Shown piece by piece: positions 20,118 through 29,043 of a DNA stretch of 58,178 nucleotides (position 1 is the stretch's first letter; each line of letters begins with the position of its first letter). The position numbers and the translations under genes are program-made. Under the pieces are notes generated by a model, which had not been told where the DNA came from, did not search any database, and saw only the letters and a program-made list of their open reading frames with translations. This stretch comes from Xenococcaceae cyanobacterium MO_188.B32 (GTDB taxonomy: Bacteria > Cyanobacteriota > Cyanobacteriia > Cyanobacteriales > Xenococcaceae), in assembly GCA_030065635.1 (NCBI GenBank), contig JASJDJ010000031.1, positions 1-58,178 of the forward strand. The letters run 5' to 3'.

Positions 20118-20180
20118 CGACTCAAGCACGGGAACGGTGGGCTGAAATGTTCGAGGAAACCTCGAACATCGCCACCTCAA
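20118..20180 (+). mobile_element. Solo left end of a TnpB-type IS
   Basis: The stem ATGTTCGAGG/CCTCGAACAT (20147-20156 with 20160-20169) and the preceding GGGCTGAA match the left end of the TnpB element at 51048. There the stem is ATGTTTGAGG/CCTCAAACAT with the same 3-base loop. One base pair differs on both sides (C-G here, T-A there), so pairing is kept. No transposase gene accompanies it. It truncates the DUF2358 gene. Confidence 0.55.
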
Positions 20181-20391
20181 CAAGTTCCAGTCTTAATGTC
20201 CAAAAAATAATACGGTAGTTGAATTTACTTTTAAAAATACTAATAGGGTCTTGAAAATAGATGTCTTTGGTATAGATATCGTAAGAAAGATCGGTTTCAA
20301 ACAAGTGTGGAAGTTCAGCCCTAAGAGTCTCAATATTATTCTTTACCTGGGATGTATAGGCTCGATCGCTCAAATTTCTCCTCCTTATCAA
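20122..20391 (-). pseudogene. DUF2358 protein, 3'-truncated
   Basis: The first 65 or so residues (LRAELPHLFETDLSYDIYTKD, IYFQDPISIFKSKFNYRIIFWTLR) match DUF2358, a SnoaL-like protein conserved in cyanobacteria and plastids. After TLR the frame enters a hairpin-containing sequence resembling the left end of the TnpB element at 51048, giving a spurious tail. About half of the domain is lost. I see no downstream remainder of the gene, so the insertion was probably followed by deletion. Confidence 0.7.
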
Positions 20392-20447
20392 TCCTTAGAA
20401 AAAAACATATGTATGTACCCTAACAACTAATGACTAACAACTAACAA

Positions 20448-20999
20448 CTAATTACCCTCCAACTTATCCAACTCTGCCAAGATAGTATCTGTCTCCGCAT
20501 TGCTATCGGTAAAAGAGAACAAATGGCGAAAAGTAATTTTACCCTCGCGATCGATAATAAACTGAGCGGGTAGAGGTGCGCCGAGAGCTTGCCCTGCCCC
20601 ATAACGACGGAAGGTTTGGCAGTCTGGATCGTACAGGAAAGGATAGGGTAAATTGAGGTCTTCAACTACCTGTTGACTCTGTACTGGATCGGTGCTAGAA
20701 ATCATCAGTAATTCTGCACCTCGATCGCGAATTTCTGGATAACGTTCTCTCAAATCTTGGATATGAGGATAGCAAAAAGGACAAAATAGCTTTTCTGTAA
20801 AAATTCTCGTAAATGCCAATACTATAGGTTGTTTACCTCTATAATCTGAAAGCTGCACTTTCTCATTACTACCTACTTGAGGCAAACTAAAATCTGGTGC
20901 AGTTGTACCCACTTTTGGTACTTGGAAAGGAGGTAAAGGAACAAAATTGCTAGCAAAGCGACGGTTGAACAGTCCTGTATTTTTATTGATACTTTCCAT
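20448..20999 (-). CDS. Peroxiredoxin-like AhpC/TSA protein
   Basis: A thioredoxin-fold protein of about 183 residues from the ATG at 20999; an upstream ATG at 21029 would add ten. It has VGTTAPDFSLPQVG, FTRIFTEKLFCPFCYPHI (the CPFC pair) and ELLMISSTDPVQSQQ, then GAPLPAQFIIDREGKI. The cysteine pair sits where AhpC/TSA or BCP-type proteins have the peroxidatic Cys, although the normal PxxxTxxC context is altered to TEKLFCPFC. It probably reduces peroxides or acts as a thiol oxidoreductase. Confidence 0.82.
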   Translation of the reverse strand: MESINKNTGLFNRRFASNFVPLPPFQVPKVGTTAPDFSLPQVGSNEKVQLSDYRGKQPIVLAFTRIFTEKLFCPFCYPHIQDLRERYPEIRDRGAELLMISSTDPVQSQQVVEDLNLPYPFLYDPDCQTFRRYGAGQALGAPLPAQFIIDREGKITFRHLFSFTDSNAETDTILAELDKLEGN

Positions 21000-21098
21000 G
21001 AATACACTTTCTGGTTCATTCAAGAACATTTTAGTTAAAATTTGTTGAAAAAATCATAACTCTGAACTCCGAACTCCGAACTCACCGTATTTCAGTTT

Positions 21099-21617
21099 AT
21101 GCCTTCAGGTAAGACTCACGATCGCATTACTCTTTGGATTCTCCCTTGGATTGTTGGCGGGACTCTTATTTTAACTAGGGATGGTGAATTAACTCTAGTT
21201 GTTGCTGGTGCTTTTCTCTTTAGCGGGTTGATGTTTGGTCCAGATTTAGATATTTATTCAATTCAGTTCAAACGTTGGGGAGTATTGCGCTATTTTTGGC
21301 TGCCTTATCAAAAGCTGTTCCGCCATCGGAGTTTTTTTTCCCATGGGTTAATTATTGGCACAGTAATTAGATTATTTTATTTATCAGGTATTTTGTCTAT
21401 TTTAGCGATTTTGTTGGTAGCGATCGCGCAATTGATTTTCGGCTTTGACTGGAATTGGCAAATTTTTACTCTCAATAGTTTTAGTTTAATTAAACAAAAA
21501 TATCCTCAAGAAGCGATCGCTCTTTTTTGTGGTTTAGAGTTAGGTGCAATGAGTCATTCTCTTAGCGATTGGCTAGGTTCAATGTATAAACGCCGACAGA
21601 AGAAGAAAAAGTCTTAA
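21099..21617 (+). CDS. DUF2227 putative metal-binding membrane protein
   Basis: 172 residues of the DUF2227 family. Conserved histidine and aspartate motifs are visible: SGKTHDRITLW at the start, MFGPDLDIYS, RHRSFFSHG, and SHSLSDWLGS near the C-terminus. Between them lie two or three hydrophobic segments. The histidine/aspartate pattern resembles LexA-binding or phospholipase-C-like membrane metalloproteins, but no function has been assigned. It stands alone, divergent from the peroxiredoxin gene. Confidence 0.8.
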   Translation: MPSGKTHDRITLWILPWIVGGTLILTRDGELTLVVAGAFLFSGLMFGPDLDIYSIQFKRWGVLRYFWLPYQKLFRHRSFFSHGLIIGTVIRLFYLSGILSILAILLVAIAQLIFGFDWNWQIFTLNSFSLIKQKYPQEAIALFCGLELGAMSHSLSDWLGSMYKRRQKKKKS

Positions 21618-21636
21618 TTAGTTCGGAATTCGTAGC

Positions 21637-21654
21637 GACGTTCCATGGAACGTC
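21637..21654. repeat. 18-bp perfect palindrome
   Basis: GACGTTCCATGGAACGTC lies between the convergent DUF2227 and EI24 genes. It is a perfect inverted repeat without a T-run and is flanked by CGTAGC and CGTAC. Palindromic cores of this type are dispersed in many cyanobacterial genomes. It may serve as a weak bidirectional terminator. Confidence 0.5.
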
Positions 21655-21681
21655 CGTACTGGAGTTTTACCAAATAATTAA

Positions 21682-22497
21682 TTATCTTTTCCCTGAATAT
21701 TTAGGTAAAATGCGATCGCAAAAAAAGAGAGTTCCTGAAGCGACACAAAGAGGAATAGTAAATAGATTTAGTAAAGGGATACTAATTAAACCCAAACAAA
21801 CAATACCAAAGCTAGCACTAGCAGGTAAACTACGGAATACTATTTTTAATTTTTGACGAAAAGGTAGCCTTCTTCTTTCTAGAGGGGCATCCAAAAAATC
21901 GAGACAAGTTATCGTAGTGGCAAGAGCAAGAGAGCCGATAGTCGAACCTAAAGTCCCTATTCCCACCACAAAATTGAGCAAAAATAAGGGAATTCCTACT
22001 GTAGTTATTAAAACTAATTTTTTGAGTTCAAATAAAATTGCTCGTCCAATATCTCTAAAAATACTTACCTCAATAATTTCTACTTTACCCGTACAGACTT
22101 TTTCTAATTGTTCTGATAATTGTCCATACCAAGGCGCGCCTAATAATACACCAAATTGAGTCAGTAAAAAGCCTGTAGCAATTAACAGCACTACAATTAG
22201 TAGCAAGCGCAAAATAAAAGATAACCCTACCGTTGTATATTCTAGAAAACTCAGCCAAGCAGGAAGATTAGCAATAACATTATCTAGCCAACGAGAGATA
22301 TCTAGGGTTAAATCTTCCACTAGATTGAACCCAAATAATAACAGTCCGCTGTAAAGAGCGATCGCGACAACTGAATTAACTAAAATCGGTATAGCTATAT
22401 ATTGCCACAGTCTAGGGTTACGACCAAAAGTTGCTAATGCTCTAAAAGGATAAGTCGCTCCTGTAATTAAACCGAAACCACTAAGAATACGCAGCAT
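21682..22497 (-). CDS. EI24/CysZ-type membrane protein
   Basis: 271 residues with four or more hydrophobic segments and an EI24-like start, GFGLITGATYPFRALATFGRNPRLWQYI, then PILVNSVVAIALYSGLLLFGFN. The family includes CysZ sulfate permeases and cyanobacterial proteins of unknown role. The first third is duplicated at 23183-23464 on the same strand, with a Uma2 gene between. Confidence 0.8.
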   Translation of the reverse strand: MLRILSGFGLITGATYPFRALATFGRNPRLWQYIAIPILVNSVVAIALYSGLLLFGFNLVEDLTLDISRWLDNVIANLPAWLSFLEYTTVGLSFILRLLLIVVLLIATGFLLTQFGVLLGAPWYGQLSEQLEKVCTGKVEIIEVSIFRDIGRAILFELKKLVLITTVGIPLFLLNFVVGIGTLGSTIGSLALATTITCLDFLDAPLERRRLPFRQKLKIVFRSLPASASFGIVCLGLISIPLLNLFTIPLCVASGTLFFCDRILPKYSGKR

Positions 22498-22555
22498 AAA
22501 TTCTGTTTTTATGATGTCTAATTAAAATTAAGTTAGCCACCAGCTAATTCATGTC

Positions 22556-23140
22556 ATGATACTCCAAGTTAACCATCAATTGACCTTGCAAGAGTTTTTA
22601 AATCTTCCCACTGGGGAGGGGGATATTACCTACGAACTCGTTGACGGACAAGCAATTCCCAAAATGTCACCCAAAAAATTTCATTCGACACTTACTCGCG
22701 CCCTTCTTTTTTTAATTTACGAATGGTGTGAAGATAAAGGAGAAGTATGCCCAGAATGGTCAATTATACTAACTCGTAACGGACGTGATTGGGTACCTAC
22801 ACCAGATTTACTTTACATCTCTTATGAACGTTTATCAAAAGACTGGAATGAAAATGAAGCTTGTCCAGTTCCGCCAGATTTAGCGATTGAAATTATTTCA
22901 CCTGGGCAAACCTTTGGGCAAATGACGGGTAAGGCACGAGATTATTTAGATGCTGGAGTATTGCGGGTTTGGGTAGTAGATAGCAAAGCCAGAAGCATCA
23001 CGGTTTTTTATCCAGATGCAGCACCGAAGACTTATATGGGTGATGGGATAATTACAGATTCGTTGTTTGAGGGGTTAGAGTTTACAGTTGAAGCAGTGTT
23101 TCAAAAAGCGAAAATTCCAGTAAAAGATGGTTTGTTGTAG
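22556..23140 (+). CDS. Uma2 family (DUF820) putative endonuclease
   Basis: 194 residues with LTLQEFLNLP, VPTPDLLYIS (Asp), DLAIEIISPGQTFGQMTGKARDYLDAGVLRVWVVD (Glu and Lys of the PD-(D/E)XK core) and VDSKARSITVFYP. It is full length. It is divergently transcribed from the EI24 gene with a 58-base gap and is followed by a partial second EI24 copy. The biological role of this abundant family is unresolved. Confidence 0.85.
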   Translation: MILQVNHQLTLQEFLNLPTGEGDITYELVDGQAIPKMSPKKFHSTLTRALLFLIYEWCEDKGEVCPEWSIILTRNGRDWVPTPDLLYISYERLSKDWNENEACPVPPDLAIEIISPGQTFGQMTGKARDYLDAGVLRVWVVDSKARSITVFYPDAAPKTYMGDGIITDSLFEGLEFTVEAVFQKAKIPVKDGLL

Positions 23141-23182
23141 GGTGCTGCCAAAGCATAAACCTTTCTATCTTAAGCGCAAAAA

Positions 23183-23464
23183 CTAAGCTAAAACTACAGT
23201 TGAATAAGCCAAAAAACTCAGCCAAGCAGGAAGATTAGCAATAACATTATCTAGCCAACGAGAGACATCTAGAGTTAGATTTTCAACTATATTGAATCCA
23301 AAAAATAATAGTCCGCTATAAAGTGCGATCGCCACAACTAAATTAACTAAAATCGGTATGGCTATATATTTCCACAGTCTAGGATTACGTCTAAAAGTTG
23401 CCAATGCCCGCAAGGGATAAGTTGCTCCTGTAATTAAACCAAAACCACTAAGGATACGCAGCAT
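23183..23464 (-). pseudogene. Partial duplicate of the EI24 gene (N-terminal third)
   Basis: 93 residues almost identical to the start of the EI24 protein at 21682-22497 (LRILSGFGLITGATYPLRALATF, then SGLLFFGFNIVENLTLDVSRWLD). It stops after AWLSFLAYSTVVLA. The similarity also covers a few bases upstream of the start codon. The remaining two thirds of the gene are missing. It is a truncated tandem copy separated from the parent by the Uma2 gene and is probably not functional. Confidence 0.8.
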
Positions 23465-23523
23465 AAATTCTGTTTTTAAGCTAGGTCTAATATAATAATT
23501 GCCATCTTGAATTATCTTTCATT

Positions 23524-24879
23524 ATGAACCCAGACCCTATGTTAATAGACGAAATTTACAATGCTTTCGCTCCTTTTGACCCTCTGAAACCAGGCGATCC
23601 CGCTTATGTAGAGTGTGGAGAAGTACGGGGAGATAGCAATATTAAGCAGGATTTGGGTAAGAATATTGTACGAGCTAAATTTCCTACCTGTCGATTGTAT
23701 GCAGGTCATCGTGGTGCGGGTAAATCGACGGAATTACTAAGATTAAAACAGTATTTATAAGCTCATAATTGTTTTGTAGTCTATTTTAGTGCGGATGAAG
23801 AAGATATTGATTCGGAAGATACACAATATACTGATATCTTGTTAGCCTGTACCAGACATCTACTAAAAAAATTAAAAGACAATAACCCCGATCCTATTCT
23901 CCATTGGTTAGAAGACCGCTGGGAAGATTTAAAAGAATTAGCATTAACTCCTCCAAAAGTTGAAAATGTTAGTGTAGAGGCTGCTGTAACTACTTTTGCC
24001 AAAATCACTGCTAATCTAAGGGCTGTACCTAGTCAAAGAGCCAAGATTCGAGAGTTAGTTAATCCTCATACTATTACGTTACTTAAAGCATTAAACGAAT
24101 TTATTGATACGGCACAAAATAAATTACCGTTAGGTAAAATTAAACTAGTGATTATTGCTGATAGTTTAGACCGTATCACTCCTACCATCCAAGAAGATGG
24201 GCGTACTAATCACGATCGAATTTTTATCGATCGAAGTCAACAATTAAAAGGTTTAGATTGTCATGTAGTCTATACTGTACCGATTTCTTTGCTTTATTCT
24301 AGTCGGGCAAATGATTTGTATGATAATTATGGAGATACTACCATTTTGCCGATGATTATGGTTCAGCAACCTGATGGTAGTCCTTATCAACCAGGATTAG
24401 ATAAACTGAAAGAAATTATTAGTAAAAGAATCAAAATAATTAATCCAAACCTTAATTTAGAAACAGATATTTTTGAAGACAAAACTATTTTAGAAAGATT
24501 GTGTGCCATGAGTGGTGGTCATGTCAGACAATTAATGCAGTTGATTCAAGAGTCTATTAATAATATTGATGATTTACCTATAACAGCCAAGGCTGCACGA
24601 CGTTCCATTACTAAATTAAGAGACGTTTATCGTCGTACCATTGAAGAATCGCAATGGTCTATCCTAGCAAAAGTAGCTAAGTCTAAAAAGTTAGAAAACA
24701 GTGACGATTATCGTAATTTATTATTTAATCGTTGTATTCTAGAATATGTTTATCTCGATGAACAAAGTGAACTAAACTCTTGGTGTGATGTCCACCCTTT
24801 AATTAAAGATATTTCTAAGTTTAGGCAAATTTATCAGCAAAGTCAGCAGCAAGAAAGTAGTGAAGCAACGAATAACTAA
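23524..24879 (+). pseudogene. P-loop NTPase with one in-frame stop codon
   Basis: A single reading frame runs from ATG 23524 to TAA 24879 (about 451 codons) and is broken only by TAA at 23758-23760. Before it: FAPFDPLKPGDPAYV and Walker A GHRGAGKST (about residues 60-68). After it the same frame continues with CFVVYFSADEEDI, then KIKLVIIADSLDRIT (Walker B), QLKGLDCHVVYTVPISLLYS and SGGHVRQLMQLIQES (sensor-like). The stop falls between LKQYL and AHNCF, where a single base change (for example GAA or CAA to TAA) would explain it. It overlaps the TPR gene by 20 bases. It is a recent pseudogene, a readthrough product, or a sequencing error. Confidence 0.75.
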
Positions 24880-26941
24880 TTGGAAACAAGAGCTAAATTC
24901 AGAAGCATTAGAAGAATATCAGTTTTTACGTCGTTCTCTGCAAAGAAATGATGGCTTTGGTTTGTTTTTTGTGCAATGTTCTCCAGCAATAGGCGAAAAT
25001 ATTATCACTGAAATAAAACAAGATATTAGTCAAAAAAAAATTGAAGTATTAAGGTTAACCGAATCTATTGATAGTCTCTACAATATTATTATTGAGTTAC
25101 CAAACAAAGAAAGTATAGATATATTATTTATTTCTGGTTTAGAACATTCTCTTTATCAATACGAAGATAAGACTTTTGGTAATAGCGATAATCGAGATAT
25201 TTATCTTACTAGTAAAGAACGCTACTCTCAAAGTTGGCGAGGTATACCCAGATTTTTAGGCTATTTGAACTTACAAAGAGACCGTTTTCGCGAAGATTTT
25301 GATATTTCTTTTGTCTTTCTTTTACCTTCTTTTGGTATAGATTATTTTATTAAACGGGCTCCTGATTTTTTCGACTGGCGTTCTGGTTTATTTAAGTTTG
25401 TTCCCAGAAAAGATAATTTAACTGATGTAGACTTTAATAGTATTTTTCAGGCAAATAGCAAACAATCTATTCATGACTTATTAGAACTACAGGCATTAAC
25501 TAAAGAATTAGACTTAAGTGATAATGAGCAAGCTAATGTAGCTTATAAACAATTTCTATTGTCCATGAAGTGTGAAAGATATGAAGCTGCAATTACTTAT
25601 GTAGATCTTTGGTTGAACTATGAAGAAGATGATAGCTTAGCTTGGTATGGTCGTGGTATTGCTTTAGGGAAATTAGGCAGATACGAAGAAGCGGTGGCTT
25701 CCTACGATAAAGCGCTCGCACTTAAACCAGATGATGATTCAGCTTGGCATAACCGTGGTATTGCTTTAGGGAAATTAGGCAGATACGAAGAAGCGGTGGC
25801 TTCCTACGATAAAGCGCTCGCACTTAAACCAGATGATGATTCAGCTTGGTATGGTCGTGGTATTGCTTTAGGGAAATTAGGCAGATACGAAGAAGCGGTG
25901 GCTTCCTACGATAAAGCGCTCGCACTTAAACCAGATGATGATTCAGCTTGGCATAACCGTGGTATTGCTTTGGGTAATTTAGGCAGGTATGAAGAGGCGG
26001 TTGCCTCCTACGATAAAGCGCTCGAACTTAAACCAGATGATGATTCAGCTTGGAATAACCGTGGTGTTGCTTTGGGTAATTTAGGTAGATACGAAGAAGC
26101 GGTTGCCTCCTACGATAAAGCGCTCGAACTTAAACCAGATGATGATTCAGCTTGGTATAACCGTGGTTGGGCTTTAGGGAAATTAGGTAGATACGAAGAA
26201 GCGGTGGCTTCCTACGATAAAGCGCTCGCACTTAAACCAGATTATGATTCAGCTTGGAATAACCGTGGTGTTGCTTTGGGTAATTTAGGTAGATACGAAG
26301 AAGCGGTTGCCTCCTACGATAAAGCGCTCGAACTTAAACCAGATGATGATTCAGCTTGGTATAACCGTGGTCTTACTTTAGGGAATTTAGGCAGGTATGA
26401 AGAAGCAGTTGCCTCCTACGATAAAGCGCTCGAACTTAAACCAGATTATGATTCAGCTTGGTATGATCGTGGTCTTGCTTTAGGGAATTTAGGCAGGTAT
26501 GAAGAAGCAGTTGCCTCCTACGATAAAGCGCTCGAACTTAAACCAGATAAGGATTCAGCTTGGTATAACCGTGGTATTGCTTTAGGAAATTTAGGCAGAT
26601 ACGAAGAAGCAGTAGCCTCCTACGATAAGGCGCTCGCCATTAAACCAGATAATTATTCAGCTTGGTATGATCGTGGTATTGCTTTAGGAAATTTAGGCAG
26701 ATACGAAGAAGCAGTAGCTTCCTACGATAAGGCGCTCGAACTTAAACCAGATGATGATTTAGCTTGGTATAATCGAGCCTGCTGTTTTGCTCTACAAAAT
26801 CAAATACCATCAGCTATTGAAAGTTTAGCCAAAGCGATTTCTCTTAACAAAAAATATCAAGAGATAGCTAAAACCAATGCTGATTTCGACAAAATTAGAA
26901 AAGATACTCGATTTCAATCTCTTATTAACTCTCCAAAATAA
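24860..26941 (+). CDS. TPR protein with N-terminal degenerate NTPase-like domain
   Basis: 693 residues starting at GTG 24860, inside the end of the NTPase gene. Residues 1-215 form a P-loop-like fold without a proper Walker A (VQCSPAIGENIITEI at that position). A Walker-B-like DILFISGLEHSL is present, and the domain ends in APDFFDWRSGLFKF. From about 250 come eleven nearly identical 34-residue TPR units (consensus start SAWYNRG, then GRYEEAVASYDKALELKPD) and one degenerate unit. I recall this N-terminal domain from many cyanobacterial TPR proteins without assigned function. It is translationally coupled to the catalytic NTPase, which suggests a two-component NTPase/pseudo-NTPase complex. Confidence 0.85.
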   Translation: MKQRITNWKQELNSEALEEYQFLRRSLQRNDGFGLFFVQCSPAIGENIITEIKQDISQKKIEVLRLTESIDSLYNIIIELPNKESIDILFISGLEHSLYQYEDKTFGNSDNRDIYLTSKERYSQSWRGIPRFLGYLNLQRDRFREDFDISFVFLLPSFGIDYFIKRAPDFFDWRSGLFKFVPRKDNLTDVDFNSIFQANSKQSIHDLLELQALTKELDLSDNEQANVAYKQFLLSMKCERYEAAITYVDLWLNYEEDDSLAWYGRGIALGKLGRYEEAVASYDKALALKPDDDSAWHNRGIALGKLGRYEEAVASYDKALALKPDDDSAWYGRGIALGKLGRYEEAVASYDKALALKPDDDSAWHNRGIALGNLGRYEEAVASYDKALELKPDDDSAWNNRGVALGNLGRYEEAVASYDKALELKPDDDSAWYNRGWALGKLGRYEEAVASYDKALALKPDYDSAWNNRGVALGNLGRYEEAVASYDKALELKPDDDSAWYNRGLTLGNLGRYEEAVASYDKALELKPDYDSAWYDRGLALGNLGRYEEAVASYDKALELKPDKDSAWYNRGIALGNLGRYEEAVASYDKALAIKPDNYSAWYDRGIALGNLGRYEEAVASYDKALELKPDDDLAWYNRACCFALQNQIPSAIESLAKAISLNKKYQEIAKTNADFDKIRKDTRFQSLINSPK
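25629..26770 (+). repeat. 102-bp tandem repeats encoding TPR units
   Basis: Eleven in-phase units of 102 bases, each with the block GAAGCGGT(G/T)GC(T/C)TCCTACGA and starting near SAW codons. They are almost identical in DNA, not only in protein, with variation mainly at the HN/YG/YN/NN positions and at K/N after LG. Such arrays expand and contract by recombination, and their copy number in an assembly is unreliable. Confidence 0.9.
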
Positions 26942-26958
26942 ATCACTCGATCGTGTAA

Positions 26959-26978
26959 GGGCGATTCGCGAATCGCCC
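26959..26978. repeat. 20-bp perfect palindrome after the TPR gene
   Basis: GGGCGATTCGCGAATCGCCC lies 18 bases beyond the TPR gene stop, before the convergent C39-like gene. It is a perfect inverted repeat, embedded in GTAAGGGCG and CGCCCCTAC. It resembles a common dispersed palindrome of cyanobacteria and could act as a bidirectional terminator. Confidence 0.5.
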
Positions 26979-27011
26979 CTACTAGCAAATAACAATCAAC
27001 AATCTTAATAA

Positions 27012-27875
27012 CTAACTATTAACCAATATTGCCTCTCCTAACCAATAGTTTTCCATAGAAGCAAAAGTTTTAACTTGAATTCCAAACAAAGGATTACCAA
27101 TAACTACTAATTGCTCGTCAGGATCGATTAATAGTAAAGCAACGGCATGAGAAAATTTATGACCATTTCTCGGATTTTTTTCTTTGACGTGTAGTAAAGC
27201 AAATTTATTTAATTCAGCCAAATCTTTTAAAGATAAATTATGTTCATACTCTGGTTGCAATCCTAACTTTTTCATTGCTTTAATTTCCGCTAGAGTAGTC
27301 GTCCCAAAACGATTGGTTTTAGTTAGTTGGACTACTTCTCTTTCAGTTGAATTAGGACTTTTTTGGCTATAACGACCTAAAGTAGCAATACTAGAAGGAG
27401 CACAAGTATAAGACGTAGTCTGCCAAACAACTCCATCAATAATTTTGGGAGTACCCAGAAGAGGATCTACTGGGCGTAAAAAGATTAATAAGATACTCAA
27501 AGCACAAGCGATCGCTCCTAAAGAAATTATTAACTGATAAATTCTTTGGGGAGAACGTTTGCCCGATAATTCTAATAGTAATATTAGTCCGCAGGTAAAA
27601 CAGCCAAAACCAATAAGAATTTGATGAAAATAACCAGCAAAATATAACAAAATTATAGATGGAAAAACTTTTGGCAGTAATGGCGCAAGATCGAACTTAT
27701 CTATAATCAGTAAAAAAACGATAATCAAACCGATCCCAGAAACAATCCAAATTAAAGGTTTTTGATGATTTTCTAGGGCATTATCTGCGGTTATCCCTTT
27801 AGTGGCTAAGAACTTTCCGCTAAAAGTACCTGCCATAAAAGCACTAATGCTAATAAAAATTAATTCAAGCATCAA
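27012..27875 (-). CDS. Membrane-anchored C39-like cysteine peptidase
   Basis: 287 residues. The N-terminal 130 or so contain four to five hydrophobic segments. The C-terminal part has the papain-like C39 pattern: TTSYTCAPSSIATLGRY with a candidate nucleophilic Cys, FSHAVALLLID with the His, and VVIGNPLFG following. C39 peptidases cut double-glycine leader peptides, usually as part of bacteriocin exporters. This one has no ABC module and may process or degrade peptides at the membrane. The substrate is unknown. Confidence 0.72.
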   Translation of the reverse strand: MMLELIFISISAFMAGTFSGKFLATKGITADNALENHQKPLIWIVSGIGLIIVFLLIIDKFDLAPLLPKVFPSIILLYFAGYFHQILIGFGCFTCGLILLLELSGKRSPQRIYQLIISLGAIACALSILLIFLRPVDPLLGTPKIIDGVVWQTTSYTCAPSSIATLGRYSQKSPNSTEREVVQLTKTNRFGTTTLAEIKAMKKLGLQPEYEHNLSLKDLAELNKFALLHVKEKNPRNGHKFSHAVALLLIDPDEQLVVIGNPLFGIQVKTFASMENYWLGEAILVNS

Positions 27876-28144
27876 TAATATTAATTACTTTATTTTAAGC
27901 TAATGCTTCTATTATGGAAAAGAGCTATTACGGTTGAGTGCGATCGGGCGAAGCCTGGCACTGCGCGAGACTTTCAGTAGTCGCTGTCGCGATCGCAGTA
28001 ATTCCAACTTTGGTAACTTTATAGAACAAATTTCAGTAAATTTACGTATCGAAAAGAAAGTTACTGAAATATTCTACATCAGTAATAATGTTAGCCTGGT
28101 CAGAAAGTATTATTTAAAAGAGCTTAACACCGATCGTCTTCAAT

Positions 28145-29020
28145 ATGGACTTACTGAAATCTCTTCCTATCGGACTGTATTTAGAACAACCTGTAACTTG
28201 GCTACATAAACTCGATCCTAGAGTCAAACTAGCTTGGTTAATGACTTTTTTAGTAGTTCATATGTTAGCTAATCCCTACTGGCGGTTGAGTATGGTAGCT
28301 ATTTTGTTTCTTCTGACTATTTCCGCCAAAATTCCTCTCAGGGTGTGGCGACAACAAATGGGCTGGCTAATTACTTTGTCGGTTTTTGTGTTTATTTTTG
28401 CTTGTTTTGCTCCCGATGGTTATGGGTTAGATTATCAACCTCGACTTCCTGACAGTGGCTTAGATTTACCACCAGCTAGTTCTTATCAGTATGTTTTACT
28501 CGATAAAGGCAGGTTTACTGTTACTCGTCGTTCTCTAGATTTAGCCGTTCGGATGAGTACCCTCATTTTTACCCTGATTTACAGTACTAATCTTTATCTT
28601 TTAACTACTGCCCCAGAAGAAATTACCGCAGGATTAGAAGATTTAATGAAGCCTCTGCGCTATTTTAAATTGCCCATCACAGAAATTGCTTTAACTTTAA
28701 CTCTATCGTTGCGTTTTATTCCCCTAGTCTTAGAAGAAGTACAAAATTTAGTACGTTCTATCAGAACAAGAGCGATCGATTGGAAAAAACTGGGTATTCG
28801 TCGTAGCTTACAAGTATGGTTATTAGTCGCAGAAAAATTACTAGAAAATCTCTTGAGAAGAGCAGAGCAAATCGCTATAGCTATGGATGTCAGGGGTTTT
28901 ACTGGCGCAAATGAGCATAAAGTTCAATGGCATCAATTGCGTCTTCGTTGGCGAGATTGGCTAGCTTTGGCAATTCTCATTCCTTTTTGGTTGGCTCGTA
29001 TCTACATCGGAAGTGCTTAG
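28145..29020 (+). CDS. EcfT/CbiQ-type transporter membrane subunit
   Basis: 291 residues with an N-terminal LDPRVKLAWLMTFLVVHMLANPY segment, several membrane spans and the two coupling motifs near RSIRTRAIDW and AMDVRGFTGANEH, which contact the ATPases. It is the transmembrane coupling protein of energy-coupling-factor transporters, which import vitamins or metals. No ATPase or substrate-binding subunit is adjacent, as is common for shared ECF modules. The start ATG at 28145 fits the family length. Confidence 0.88.
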   Translation: MDLLKSLPIGLYLEQPVTWLHKLDPRVKLAWLMTFLVVHMLANPYWRLSMVAILFLLTISAKIPLRVWRQQMGWLITLSVFVFIFACFAPDGYGLDYQPRLPDSGLDLPPASSYQYVLLDKGRFTVTRRSLDLAVRMSTLIFTLIYSTNLYLLTTAPEEITAGLEDLMKPLRYFKLPITEIALTLTLSLRFIPLVLEEVQNLVRSIRTRAIDWKKLGIRRSLQVWLLVAEKLLENLLRRAEQIAIAMDVRGFTGANEHKVQWHQLRLRWRDWLALAILIPFWLARIYIGSA

Positions 29021-29043
29021 TATTAATTTAATTTTGCATTATA

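Noticed and set aside
27934-28209. Plus-strand frame of 91 codons overlapping the start of the EcfT gene
   Set aside because: No recognisable sequence, no ribosome site, and it overlaps a well-supported gene in another frame.
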